Shown here one piece after another: positions 31,882 through 40,385 of a stretch of DNA of 48,253 nucleotides (the stretch's first letter is position 1; each line of letters begins with the position of its first letter). The notes beneath the pieces were generated by a model that saw nothing but the letters and a program-made list of their open reading frames with translations, was not told where the DNA came from and searched no databases. This stretch comes from Phycisphaerae bacterium. Lineage in GTDB: Bacteria > Planctomycetota > Phycisphaerae > UBA1845. Location: NCBI GenBank assembly GCA_013360585.1, contig JABWBH010000032.1, positions 1 to 48,253 of the forward strand. The letters run 5' to 3'. The position numbers and the translations under genes were made by a program.

Positions 31882-33015
31882 ATGAGGTCAGGGGTGGAGA
31901 CATTGAAGACGGTCACCGCGCCCGATCGGAACGCCCGACGCATCGGCGGCTGGCGTGACCGTCGTGGAGCGCACGTTGTATGCGGGCTGGTTCTCGGCGC
32001 GACGGTGTTCTCGCCGTGCGTTGAGGCCGGCGTGCCGATCCCGAAGGTTCTGAACAACGACCACAACTTCGGCGAACTCTGGATCAATGACGTCGTCTCA
32101 CACACGTTCCGCATTCACAATGCCGGAGACGGAGACCTGGAGCTGATCGACGCTCTCGCCAACTGTCCGTGCCTGAAGATCGAGCGCTTCGACCGGCGCA
32201 TCGGTCCGGGCCAGACCGGCGAGATTCTCGTGGGCCTGGACACAAGCCGGTACGTTTACGGGCGGTTCAATTACCGCCTGACCGTGTTCACGAACGTGCC
32301 CGGCGAACCTCAGCTCGAGCTGAAGCTCGGCGGCGTTCTCCGAGAATATATTCAGCGCGGTCACTTCGACGCCACGACCGGGCGCGTCACCGGCGTCGGG
32401 GCGGGCTTCCGCAGGCTCACGCCGGACCAGACCGGGCGCATGATCGTGCCGCTGAGCAATCAGACCGACGCGCCGGCGACGCTGGTTCTCGCCTCTCCCG
32501 CCCAGCAAGGGTGCTTCGACGTGGATCTTGAGGAACTCGAGCCCGGCATGAAGTGGCGCCTGGTGGTGGACGCGAAGCCGCCGTACAAGCCCTACCAGAA
32601 CGAGGCGATCGTCGAACTCGCCACGAACCTGAAGGAGCAGCCGGTGGTGCGCGTGACCTGCACGGCCTACGTCCCGCCGAGGCTGGAGTTCCGCCCCTAC
32701 CCGCTCGTGCCCAACCCGGCGTTCGCCGTGCGGGAGGTCAACTTCTTCAACAACGGCGACTCCCCGGTCAAAGTGCTCGAGGTCGCGACGGACGACCCGC
32801 GCGTGCTTGCGGACGTCGTCGAGAAGCAACCGGGAAAGCACTACCTCCTCCGCGTGGTCATGCCGATCGGTTACGTCCCGCCGCCGCAGGGACACCGCAT
32901 CACCGTGCGCACCGACGATCCGAAGGAACCGACGCTCGTGCTGCCTTTTGCGCCGGCAGGGGCGGCTGACGCGGCGGATGAGCCTTCCGAGCCGACGCCT
33001 TCTTCAGGCGGCTGA
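31882..33015 (+). CDS. DUF1573 domain protein, secreted
   Basis: This 377-residue protein has a basic N-terminus followed by a hydrophobic stretch (VVCGLVLGATVFSPCVEAG), a likely signal peptide. The DUF1573 domain follows: NNDHNFGELWINDVVSHTF, NAGDGDLEL, CPCLKIERFD and GPGQTGEILVGLDT. Two or three more immunoglobulin-like beta segments extend to the C-terminus. DUF1573 proteins are cell-surface or periplasmic, abundant in planctomycetes and Bacteroidetes, and of unknown function. AGGGGA precedes the ATG. Its stop is only four bases from the stop of the facing GH172 gene. Confidence 0.85.
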   Translation: MRSGVETLKTVTAPDRNARRIGGWRDRRGAHVVCGLVLGATVFSPCVEAGVPIPKVLNNDHNFGELWINDVVSHTFRIHNAGDGDLELIDALANCPCLKIERFDRRIGPGQTGEILVGLDTSRYVYGRFNYRLTVFTNVPGEPQLELKLGGVLREYIQRGHFDATTGRVTGVGAGFRRLTPDQTGRMIVPLSNQTDAPATLVLASPAQQGCFDVDLEELEPGMKWRLVVDAKPPYKPYQNEAIVELATNLKEQPVVRVTCTAYVPPRLEFRPYPLVPNPAFAVREVNFFNNGDSPVKVLEVATDDPRVLADVVEKQPGKHYLLRVVMPIGYVPPPQGHRITVRTDDPKEPTLVLPFAPAGAADAADEPSEPTPSSGG

Positions 33016-33019
33016 TCGG

Positions 33020-34135
33020 TCAGGGCGCGTATTCCGGCTCGTCGGTCCGCGGAAGGCGCTCGCGCCAGCTCGGCAGCGGCGGACCGCCGCGCTGGGGCTT
33101 CGAGAGGTAGTAATACGCCGTGCTGCTGTAGTCGTTGCCGAGCTTGTTCGCGTGCCCGTGTTCGATCGTCGCCCGGATCGATCGGCGGAAGCGGATCGGA
33201 TCCTCGATGTAATACCGGTAGATCGACTGCTTGCCCTTCCACTTCCACTCCGGCGTGCCGGTGTAAAGCAGGATGCCGTGATACGGGCCGACGAACTCGG
33301 TGTGCGGTCCGAACGCCGTGTTGCACCAGTCCTCTGTGCCCGTTCCGTGCAACGTCGGCGGCCAGGTGTCTCCGTCGATGAAGATCATGTCGTCACCCTC
33401 GCCGTACCAGTCATTTTTCTGGCGGGTGAAGATGTCGATATCGAGGTGCGCCCCGCAGTAGACGCCGTCGCCCTGCGCGTCGAGGATGACGTAGTTGTCT
33501 CGCCCGGAGCGGTTGAGGCTTCGCGGGTCGCCGCCGTGCCACATCTTTTCCGCCCACGCGTTCCAGTCCGGTTTGCGCAGCGACGCATGCTCGTCGCCCC
33601 AGCCCTGCGTGGGGTTCTCGCGCCGCCACTGCACGTGGAAGTACCCCTGTCCGTCCAGCGGCGACGCATCCGTGTACGACTCGTAGTCCACGTAGAAGTA
33701 GAAGGGGAATTTCTCGTCGCCGTCGGTATTGTCGATTTCGAGAGCGGCGCCGTCGCGGAAGGGCATCGGCCACCACGCGTTGAACGCCCGGCCGTCCTGC
33801 GGGCTCATTGACAGGACGGCGGTGTGAAAGTCCTTCCGTCGCGCATGCCCTAACCCGAAGAAATCCCCGATCGGGCATTCCACGCTCGCCTCAGCGGATC
33901 CGTCCCACCGCATCCGCAGCAGCACGCGGCGCAGGTGACGGTCGTCCTTGAAGAGCATCGTCATCCAGATATGCCGGATGCACCCTGCGCCCCGCAGCTC
34001 GGCGAACGTCCGCCGCTGTCCGGGTTCGATGTCGATCCAGTCCCGGTTGCCGCCGGTCGCGTCATAACTGCTGATCCGCGCGCTGCGATAATCCCGCAGC
34101 CGCGGCAGCCCGCCTAACCCGGAAAAAACCTGCAT
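33020..34135 (-). CDS. DUF2961 / GH172-type glycoside hydrolase
   Basis: The 371-residue protein matches DUF2961, now placed in glycoside hydrolase family 172. Diagnostic parts are YDATGGNRDWIDIEPGQ, GAGCIRHIWMT, LRMRWDGSAEASVECPIGDFFG, the YFYVDYESY strand, DDMIFIDGDTWPPTLHGTGTED and GPYHGILLYTG. The Glu-rich GTGTEDW region fits the known catalytic glutamate. Characterised members act on fructofuranose or arabinofuranose linkages. No signal peptide is visible, so it may be cytosolic. GAGGG precedes the ATG by 6 nt. Substrate assignment is inference from the family. Confidence 0.88.
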   Translation of the reverse strand: MQVFSGLGGLPRLRDYRSARISSYDATGGNRDWIDIEPGQRRTFAELRGAGCIRHIWMTMLFKDDRHLRRVLLRMRWDGSAEASVECPIGDFFGLGHARRKDFHTAVLSMSPQDGRAFNAWWPMPFRDGAALEIDNTDGDEKFPFYFYVDYESYTDASPLDGQGYFHVQWRRENPTQGWGDEHASLRKPDWNAWAEKMWHGGDPRSLNRSGRDNYVILDAQGDGVYCGAHLDIDIFTRQKNDWYGEGDDMIFIDGDTWPPTLHGTGTEDWCNTAFGPHTEFVGPYHGILLYTGTPEWKWKGKQSIYRYYIEDPIRFRRSIRATIEHGHANKLGNDYSSTAYYYLSKPQRGGPPLPSWRERLPRTDEPEYAP

Positions 34136-34197
34136 GTTGTGCCCTCGAGGGTTGCGTCGCCGCGTGCCATCTCCCCGGTTCCGCAGACGGAGCGCAA

Positions 34198-34230
34198 CGA
34201 AAAAGCCCGGACGATCCGCGCCCGAGCCTT
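34198..34230 (-). terminator. Probable terminator after the LolA-like gene
   Basis: On the minus strand AAGGCTCGG and CCGGGCTTTTT form an imperfect stem with one bulge, followed by a T run (A run at 34198-34204 on the plus strand). It lies about 60 bp past the stop of the gene at 34293. Confidence 0.55.
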
Positions 34231-34292
34231 CTCTTGTTCGTCGCCCGCGGTTTTCGCAAAGCGGACGCTCGCGTCATCGCGGTTCCGATGCC

Positions 34293-35126
34293 TTACTTGT
34301 CCTTCTCCGGATCCTTCGGCGTCGCCGGCTCGGGCGCGCCGCCGGTCTTCTTGTACCCTTCAGGAACGACGACCGTGAAAGGATCCGTCGTGAACGTCGG
34401 GTCCGCGGCAAGCTCGGTGATTTTCAGAATCACGCTGCCGGTCGGTTTCGGCGGTGGGGCGTTCTCGCCCCCGCCCGGACCCGCGGGGGGCAGCGTGTAC
34501 CGCTCCACGCCGCGCGGCAGGAAGTCCTTCTTTCCGAACCACCACGTCGCCTCCTGCCCGCCGTTCTCCTGGGAGTACTTGACCCAGATCTTGTAGCACT
34601 CCTCATGGCCGATCTTCTCGATCCCGCGAAGCTCCGCCTTCTGCCCGGTGATCTCGTCGTTGAACGGCTGCGGGTGAACGAACTCCCGCATGCCGATCAG
34701 CGTCGCCCGCTGTCCGAACTGGCCGAGCACAATCGGGTCGATGTCTTCCTCGACCGTCTTCTTATTGTGGTCGATCAGCCAGTACTTGTCGCCGTTGCTG
34801 ACCGCGACGATGTCCTGCGTGAGGTTCGAGACCGGATCCTTGATCCTGATCTCGAAGCGGAACTTGTCGAGCCCCTGCGCCGTCTCGCCCGAAAGGATCA
34901 CCGTGCCGGACATCTGCGGCGCGCGTTCATTCGACCCGGTGCCGAGAAACTCGCCCACATAACGCACGCTTTTGACTTTTTTGGTCGCCTCGTCCGCCTT
35001 TTTGAGGATCTCTTTCGGATCGCTGAGATCTCCACCGCTTTGCCCGGTCGCCGCCGGCGCCGACTCCTGCGCCCAGCACGACGCCGCAAGCCCCGCCGCC
35101 ACTGCGAATGCCGCCCACCGTCTCAT
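34293..35126 (-). CDS. Secreted LolA-like protein of unknown function
   Basis: This 277-residue protein has a clear signal peptide (MRRWAAFAVAAGLAASCWAQ). The mature part begins with DPKEILKKADEATKKVKSVR, a typical opening of outer-membrane lipoprotein-carrier-like folds. It continues with beta strands such as GDKYWLIDHNKKTVEEDID and ATWWFGKKDFLPRGVERYTL. The C-terminus is Pro/Lys/Asp-rich. A half-barrel carrying a hydrophobic ligand is plausible but not proven. GGGAG lies 7 nt before the ATG at 35126; an in-frame GTG one codon earlier is less likely. Confidence 0.75.
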   Translation of the reverse strand: MRRWAAFAVAAGLAASCWAQESAPAATGQSGGDLSDPKEILKKADEATKKVKSVRYVGEFLGTGSNERAPQMSGTVILSGETAQGLDKFRFEIRIKDPVSNLTQDIVAVSNGDKYWLIDHNKKTVEEDIDPIVLGQFGQRATLIGMREFVHPQPFNDEITGQKAELRGIEKIGHEECYKIWVKYSQENGGQEATWWFGKKDFLPRGVERYTLPPAGPGGGENAPPPKPTGSVILKITELAADPTFTTDPFTVVVPEGYKKTGGAPEPATPKDPEKDK

Positions 35127-35384
35127 CACGTTTCTCCCTCAGGCCCGCGACGTTCGAGATGAAGTCCGCTTTCGCCGCGGGCGCCGTCGCTCGACGTGTC
35201 GGCGCCAGGCTCGACGCCGAACCCGGACCGATGCACGACTGCTCGCCCCGGAGAGGCAGCGTAACCGGCGCACCCCGACCGTGACAACCGCGGTACAGAT
35301 TCTGACACCGCCAACCCCGGCATCGTTCGAGCCGCCAGGGTTGCGCAGCGAGCGGGATCGAACCGACCGGTGATCCGCGCCGGT

Positions 35385-35421
35385 GCCTCGGTTTCGGCGA
35401 TTCCGAGGCTTTTTCGTTTTT
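35385..35421 (+). terminator. Strong intrinsic terminator without upstream gene
   Basis: GCCTCGG (35385-35391) pairs with CCGAGGC (35403-35409) across an 11-base loop, and TTTTTCGTTTTT follows. This is a textbook plus-strand terminator. The only annotated gene nearby runs the other way and starts at 35126. An unannotated plus-strand RNA ending at about 35420 is the simplest explanation. Confidence 0.8.
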
Positions 35422-35964
35422 ATTCAGTCGGTTGGCAAGGAGCGGGGTTTCAAGGGGGGGCGGGCGGCGCGGCGGCGACGATGCTCGGCGCGTTTCCCAG
35501 CACAACCGAGGGAGGGGCGCGTTGCGCAGGGTGGACAGGATCCTCGGCGCGGCGTCGCGTTCGGACCCGGTGGGGATCCTCGGCGCAGGTTGCGTCACGG
35601 ACATGGAACACCGGGGCGTTAATGTCCCGGGGTTTGCGCGTGAGCCGCGGCAAAGTCGTCGCCTGACCAGGCATCCTCCTATCCTGAAAGCGTTTGCAGC
35701 CTTCAAGAAGAAACCGGACGTCTTGTCTTCCTATCTCATTCCGGACATCCCGGACGATTCCTGTTCTGTTGCCCCCGGGTTTATGAAATCGCGCCGTCAG
35801 AAACGGAGAAAACCAAGCTTAGCGCATTTTCTCCCGAAGTCACACGTCGCGTTAGCGCACCCTTAATGCGCTGCGCCGAGAAGAGCCGCCGTGCGGTCGC
35901 GGCACGTTGGCGGCCCCCGGGCGCGGGGGTCGCCGCGGATCAGCGGATTCGGTCCGGAAGAGGC

Positions 35965-35982
35965 GTGTCAACTTAGTGACAC
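35965..35982. promoter_or_regulatory. Palindrome upstream of the pseudopilin gene
   Basis: GTGTCA-ACTTAG-TGACAC is a 6-bp inverted repeat with a 6-base centre, about 100 bp before the pseudopilin start, followed by TTTTGTCTT. It could be an operator or a short terminator-like hairpin. Confidence 0.4.
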
Positions 35983-36083
35983 TTTTGTCTTACGTTCAAG
36001 CAGTCCACATGAAGGGAAGCCAGACTCCTCCGAGGCGCGGTGGGGCGGGTGCTTCCCCGGTTTCAACCCAAGGAGTTTCGAGT

Positions 36084-37166
36084 ATGAGGAATCCCCAGGT
36101 TTGGTCGTCCGGGAGGAGCGGGCGCGTCGTCGCTCGGCGAGGCGCGTTTACGCTGATCGAGTTGCTGGTCGTCATCGCGATCATCGCGTTGCTGATTTCG
36201 ATCCTGCTGCCCAGCCTGACGGCGGCGCGGAAGCAGGCGCGGGCGGTCAAGTGTGCGACGCATGCGCGGCAGGTGGGCACGGCGATGGCGAGCTTTCTCG
36301 CGGAAAACGGCGGGAAATACCCGTCGGCGTACGTCTACCCGAAGGACAAGGAAGGCACGTTCGATTACGAAGAGCAGGACGAAGCCAGGCCCTTCGGCTA
36401 CCTGCACTGGAGCTGGTTCCTGTATGACTCGGGCAAGGCGGACGAAGAGGCGTTCACCTGTCCGGAGCTTGCCAACGGCGGAACGCCGCGCACGAATCCC
36501 GGCGACGATCCGGAGGACTGGGAGAGCACGCCGCAGCAGCAGGTGGATCAGAACGGCAACGGTCCGCCGGGCGTCCTCGAGGACAAGCAGGCGCCGCGTC
36601 TGGCGTTCGCCGGCAATGCGGCGATTTTTCCGCGAAACAAGTTCACCACGCTCTTGTCGGGCGGACCGCGGGTCAATCAGCTTGTGTCGGACGGCTGGAT
36701 CAAGGGTCCGTCCGGAACGATCCTTCTGACGGAGTATTACGAGAACTGGATCGGCAGCGCGATTCAGGAGAGCGGCGGGCTGAACAGTCGCAGCCACCGC
36801 TCGATCAACCCCTTCTACCACATCGGTTACGGCACGGACGAGTATCAGGCGCCGCTGAACGCGCCGGGCTTCGTTTACGGGGACGATCAGGATCAGCGGG
36901 AGTTCTTCGGCATCCGCAAGACGAGCGTGATCAAGAACAAGGCCGGTCTGATCGAGGGCAGCGCCGGACCGGAGACGAACGCGGTCGGGCGGCACCATCC
37001 CGGTGGCGGCGAGTTTGCGAAGCTTTACGGCGGAACTTCGAACTTCCTCTTCTGCGACGGGCACGTCGAGAAGAAGCACGTCATCGAGACGCTGCGCAAG
37101 CGGGAGTGGGGCGACCGGTATTACGCGATCACCGGCGAGAACGCGGTGCTCAACGCATTCAAGTAA
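36084..37166 (+). CDS. Type II secretion-like pseudopilin
   Basis: The 360-residue protein has a prepilin leader ending ARRG, followed by the type IV-like helix AFTLIELLVVIAIIALL, with Glu at mature position 5. The large globular domain ends with FLFCDGHVEKKHV, the H-X9-DG-like C-terminal feature of planctomycete and verrucomicrobial pseudopilins. It would be processed by a PilD-type peptidase, not by the Tad peptidase of this window. AAGGAG is 8 nt before the ATG at 36084. Its neighbour is a secreted dockerin protein 116 nt downstream on the same strand, so the two may be co-expressed. Confidence 0.9.
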   Translation: MRNPQVWSSGRSGRVVARRGAFTLIELLVVIAIIALLISILLPSLTAARKQARAVKCATHARQVGTAMASFLAENGGKYPSAYVYPKDKEGTFDYEEQDEARPFGYLHWSWFLYDSGKADEEAFTCPELANGGTPRTNPGDDPEDWESTPQQQVDQNGNGPPGVLEDKQAPRLAFAGNAAIFPRNKFTTLLSGGPRVNQLVSDGWIKGPSGTILLTEYYENWIGSAIQESGGLNSRSHRSINPFYHIGYGTDEYQAPLNAPGFVYGDDQDQREFFGIRKTSVIKNKAGLIEGSAGPETNAVGRHHPGGGEFAKLYGGTSNFLFCDGHVEKKHVIETLRKREWGDRYYAITGENAVLNAFK

Positions 37167-37282
37167 CCGCGGGGGCCCCGGGGCGGCGCGCGGTTGCAAG
37201 AGACCTCAGGCAGGGCGCTTCGCGTGCCGTCCCGACGTGGGGACGGCGCGCGGGGCGGGAGTTCGGAAAGAAGGAGAGCGGA

Positions 37283-40099
37283 ATGATGCAGAAGAAGAGA
37301 GTGGGGACAACCGCGGGTCTGCTGGCGGCGATGGCGTCCGTCTGCGCCGTGGTGGCGCAGGCGGCGGCCGACGTGAACGTGCAGGGCGGGCAGGTGAACG
37401 GCGCCGGGGCGACGCTGTTCGTGGACTTCTTCAAGGTTCCCGCGTCGACGAACGACGATCTGGGCTGCAACGGCGCGATCGGTGTGGACGGCGATCTGGA
37501 TTGCCTCGGCAACGGCTACTACGGGTTCGACATCGGGCGTCTCAATTGCGGACAGAACCCGGTGGACCAGCTCGCGCCGTTCTTCGATCCGGGAGACGAC
37601 TGGACCGGGTGGTGGCTGTTCCAGTACCGCAGCGTCGGGTCGGTCGAGGGCTTCGGCGAGTTCATCTCGTACCAGACTTGCGGGACGATCCCGCAGGCGA
37701 TTCCGGCGGAGGCGGGTCTGATCAACCGCTTTGAGTTCGCCCGTCAGGGCAACTGGACGTGGGGCGGTCCCTTCGCGGACTGCGACGGCGACGGCGACAC
37801 CAGCGACGAGAGCGGCACGCCCGTGTGTCCGCAGACGATCGACTTCGGGTTCACCGACGTGGTCGGTTCGTGGGCGGTGCGCACCGGGGACGAGTCCAAC
37901 GGGTTCTGGAGCCGCAAACCGACCGAGGATGGTTACGGCTGGAACTTCATCCCGTCGAGCAGCGGGTTCATCAGCCGGCTTCAGTCGCTGGGGCGAGATT
38001 GCGATGGAAACGGTTCGGAGGAGACGTTCCTCAACACGAACACGAGCAACCCGGATGAGCAGACGATGTTCGGGTTCTCGGTGGCGTGGGTTCCGATCGT
38101 TCCGATCGCCAACCGCGGCACGGGCGTTGAGAACCTGAGGATGACGGAGTTTCAGCACCTGATGGTCGCCGGGCGCATGCCCAGCGGCGAGAACCTCGTG
38201 GGCGTGACGCGCGACGTCGGGTCGGGCACGCGCAACGGCGAGATGAACACGGCAGGGATCGATCCGGCGTGGGGTCGCGGCGACAACCTCGGCCCGCGCT
38301 TCGACGACGGAAACATTGCGAATCTCGGACCGAAGCACCAGCCGACCAACGGCGGCGGATCGAGCAACGTGGAGGACGTGACCCGCAACCGCCGGCTCGG
38401 GCTGGGATACACGGGGCTTGCTGGAGGCAGCCGCGCCGCGCGTGACGCCTTGAACGGCGTGTACGAAATCCTCAACCTGATGAACGACCACGCCGGGGGA
38501 ACGCAGTACGTGCGTCCCGAGGTGCGTGACGACAATAACCCGAACTTCAGTCCGATCCTGGACAACGGCGATCCGAACACCGGCTGGCGTCTCGGCGGGA
38601 CCGGGACGTTTTCGATGATCGGCGACTTCCGTCAGACCGATCCGGACGCGCCGGACTACATGGACAATCAGGCGGCGGCGGACTACTTCCGCAACCTGGA
38701 GTGCAGCGTGTTCAACTTCCAGGCTGGATTCGATCGCGACGAGGTGAACAACATGCCGGGGCAGTACCTGGCGCTGACGTTCTTCCTGCTGGCGGGGATG
38801 GACTCCCTGCCGCTGGACGAGGATCCGACGCTCTTTGTTCCGAACGTCAACCTGAATCAGCAGCTTCAGGATTACACGCGAGAGAACAACGGGCTGGAGA
38901 TCGGCCAGGACACGCCGAGGTTCGGCAGCGTGAACATCGCCGGTTTCGTTCCGCGCCGCGTGTCGAATCCGGACTTCGACAATGACGGGACGCCGGACGG
39001 GTACTCGGACGGCAGCATGAACGGGAACTACTACAACCCGCAGACGGGCGTGTACGACGTTTCCAACAGTTTCCGCCTCAACGAGCGCAACCAGATTTCG
39101 GGCGACTTCAACAACGACAAGGTCCGCAACGTCAACGACATCGCGGGCCTGATGTCGGCGATCAACAACCCGCGCGGTTACCAGGCAGGCGTCGATTTCG
39201 GCGGGCGGCGCGAGAACATGCCGTTCTCGGGCGACTACGTCATCGTCGAGATCATCGGCGACTTCGACGGCGACGGGAACTTCAATTCCCGCGACGTGCG
39301 CTACTTCGCGGACGGTCTGGCGATGCAGAGCGGACGCCTCAACCGTCAGGAAGGCTTCACCCGCGTCGATCATGAGTGGGAGAACCTCACCGGAAACGGC
39401 AACTACTTCGGCACGACGCTGGCGACCGGTGTTCCGTATACGGCCGGCGCGTCCCGCGCGGACATCGCGGGCGGTGCGGACCCGATTCCGGGCGCGTATC
39501 CGAACGGACACGACGGCGAGGTCGGTTGCGCCGACATCACCTACGTGTACGCCAACTTCGGCGATTACACGGACCTTGACGTGGCGGTGTTCATCGACCT
39601 GTCGGCGGACATGAACGGCGACCTGGTGATTGATCAGGCTGACGTGGATGCGATCGTTCAGGGCATCCTCTGCACCGAGTACGGCGACGCCGATCTCGAC
39701 GGCGACGTGGATGACGACGATCGCAATCTGGTCCGCGACAATCGCGGGACGGAGAACGCGAGCTGGTGCGACGGCGACCTCAACGGCGACGGGCGCGTGA
39801 CCAACGCCGATGTGGCGATCGTCGATGCGAACCTCGGGTTCACCAGCGACTGTTTCGGCGGCGGCTGCAACGGCGGCGAGTCGCTGAAGTTCAAGGGTTG
39901 CCGCAACAACCGGGCGAAGGCCGTCCTCAAAAACGGCACGCCGGGGCAGACGTACACGTTCGTGCTCAACGGCGGCGAGCAGACGTTGGAAGACGTTGCG
40001 AGCAGCCGCGGCAAGGCCGTGGTGACGTTCACCGGACTTCCGCTCGGTCGTAACGAGGTCGAGTCGTGCGGGCTGACCTCTCGAACGACGTGCGAGTGA
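37283..40099 (+). CDS. Secreted PstS-like binding protein with dockerin repeats
   Basis: This 938-residue protein has a signal peptide (about 1-29, ending VVAQAAAD). The first 560 residues resemble phosphate-binding PstS proteins: VNGAGATLFVDFF near 38, FGFTDVVGSWAV, and VPIANRGTGVENLRMTEFQH leading to TRDVGSGTRNGEM near 310. The last fits the SGTR ligand loop. Five dockerin/EF-hand-like loops follow, at about 607 (DFNNDKVRNVND), 659 (DFDGDGNFNSRD), 774 (DMNGDLVIDQAD), 800 (DADLDGDVDDDD) and 831 (DLNGDGRVTNAD). A C-terminal module (about 874-938) starts with Cys and ends TTCE. AGGAG precedes the ATG. Phosphate binding is inference; the domain is larger and more loop-rich than classical PstS. 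Confidence 0.8.
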   Translation: MMQKKRVGTTAGLLAAMASVCAVVAQAAADVNVQGGQVNGAGATLFVDFFKVPASTNDDLGCNGAIGVDGDLDCLGNGYYGFDIGRLNCGQNPVDQLAPFFDPGDDWTGWWLFQYRSVGSVEGFGEFISYQTCGTIPQAIPAEAGLINRFEFARQGNWTWGGPFADCDGDGDTSDESGTPVCPQTIDFGFTDVVGSWAVRTGDESNGFWSRKPTEDGYGWNFIPSSSGFISRLQSLGRDCDGNGSEETFLNTNTSNPDEQTMFGFSVAWVPIVPIANRGTGVENLRMTEFQHLMVAGRMPSGENLVGVTRDVGSGTRNGEMNTAGIDPAWGRGDNLGPRFDDGNIANLGPKHQPTNGGGSSNVEDVTRNRRLGLGYTGLAGGSRAARDALNGVYEILNLMNDHAGGTQYVRPEVRDDNNPNFSPILDNGDPNTGWRLGGTGTFSMIGDFRQTDPDAPDYMDNQAAADYFRNLECSVFNFQAGFDRDEVNNMPGQYLALTFFLLAGMDSLPLDEDPTLFVPNVNLNQQLQDYTRENNGLEIGQDTPRFGSVNIAGFVPRRVSNPDFDNDGTPDGYSDGSMNGNYYNPQTGVYDVSNSFRLNERNQISGDFNNDKVRNVNDIAGLMSAINNPRGYQAGVDFGGRRENMPFSGDYVIVEIIGDFDGDGNFNSRDVRYFADGLAMQSGRLNRQEGFTRVDHEWENLTGNGNYFGTTLATGVPYTAGASRADIAGGADPIPGAYPNGHDGEVGCADITYVYANFGDYTDLDVAVFIDLSADMNGDLVIDQADVDAIVQGILCTEYGDADLDGDVDDDDRNLVRDNRGTENASWCDGDLNGDGRVTNADVAIVDANLGFTSDCFGGGCNGGESLKFKGCRNNRAKAVLKNGTPGQTYTFVLNGGEQTLEDVASSRGKAVVTFTGLPLGRNEVESCGLTSRTTCE

Positions 40100-40127
40100 T
40101 GACGGGGCAGTCTTAGGTGATCCGGTC

Positions 40128-40151
40128 GGTGCGGCGGGAAACCGCCGCACC
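40128..40151. terminator. GNRA-loop hairpin after the dockerin protein gene
   Basis: GGTGCGGCGG and CCGCCGCACC form a 10-bp stem closed by GAAA. No T run follows directly, so it may be an RNA-stabilising hairpin just before the true terminator at 40203. Confidence 0.6.
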
Positions 40152-40202
40152 GGCTGACAATAGCGCTTTTGTCTCCGGGAGGGGATGGAAGCACCTTGGG
40201 GA

Positions 40203-40236
40203 GACCGCGAGGATCAACGCGACCTCGCGGTCTTTT
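40203..40236 (+). terminator. Intrinsic terminator of the dockerin protein gene
   Basis: GACCGCGAGG (40203-40212) pairs perfectly with CCTCGCGGTC (40223-40232) across 10 bases, and TTTT follows. It lies about 100 bp past the stop codon at 40099. Confidence 0.8.
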
Positions 40237-40385
40237 CATGCGCCGGCAGGATAGGAAGCGAACAGTCGCCCCAAGTCAGAACCTGCGCTGGTCCGGCGCA
40301 AGGCCCGGAGTTAAGATACATCCTCGGCGAGCGCCTCGGCGATGTCGCCGGGGCGCCTCGCGGGTTCATCCGCGGAGGCCGGGGC

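Larger units (their letters stand above)
35127..36083. other. Gene-poor stretch with an orphan terminator
   Basis: In 957 bp I see no supported gene. It holds a plus-strand intrinsic terminator (35385-35421) and a direct repeat GGATCCTCGGCGC (near 35540 and 35573). It also has a segment at 35783 resembling one at 1001, and the GTGTCA/TGACAC palindrome at 35965. The open frame 35432-35866 is Arg-rich in its first half and lacks gene-like codon use. Confidence 0.5.

Noticed and set aside
35432-35866. Plus-strand ORF of 144 residues before the pseudopilin
   Set aside because: Arg/Gly-rich first half, internal DNA repeats and no ribosome-binding site. Only the FMK..RQKRRK segment is of note.
37121-40150. 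Minus-strand ORF of 1009 residues opposite the dockerin protein
   Set aside because: The plus strand has a signal peptide, ribosome-binding site, PstS-like and dockerin motifs. The minus frame is a GC-rich shadow full of Val/Arg/His.
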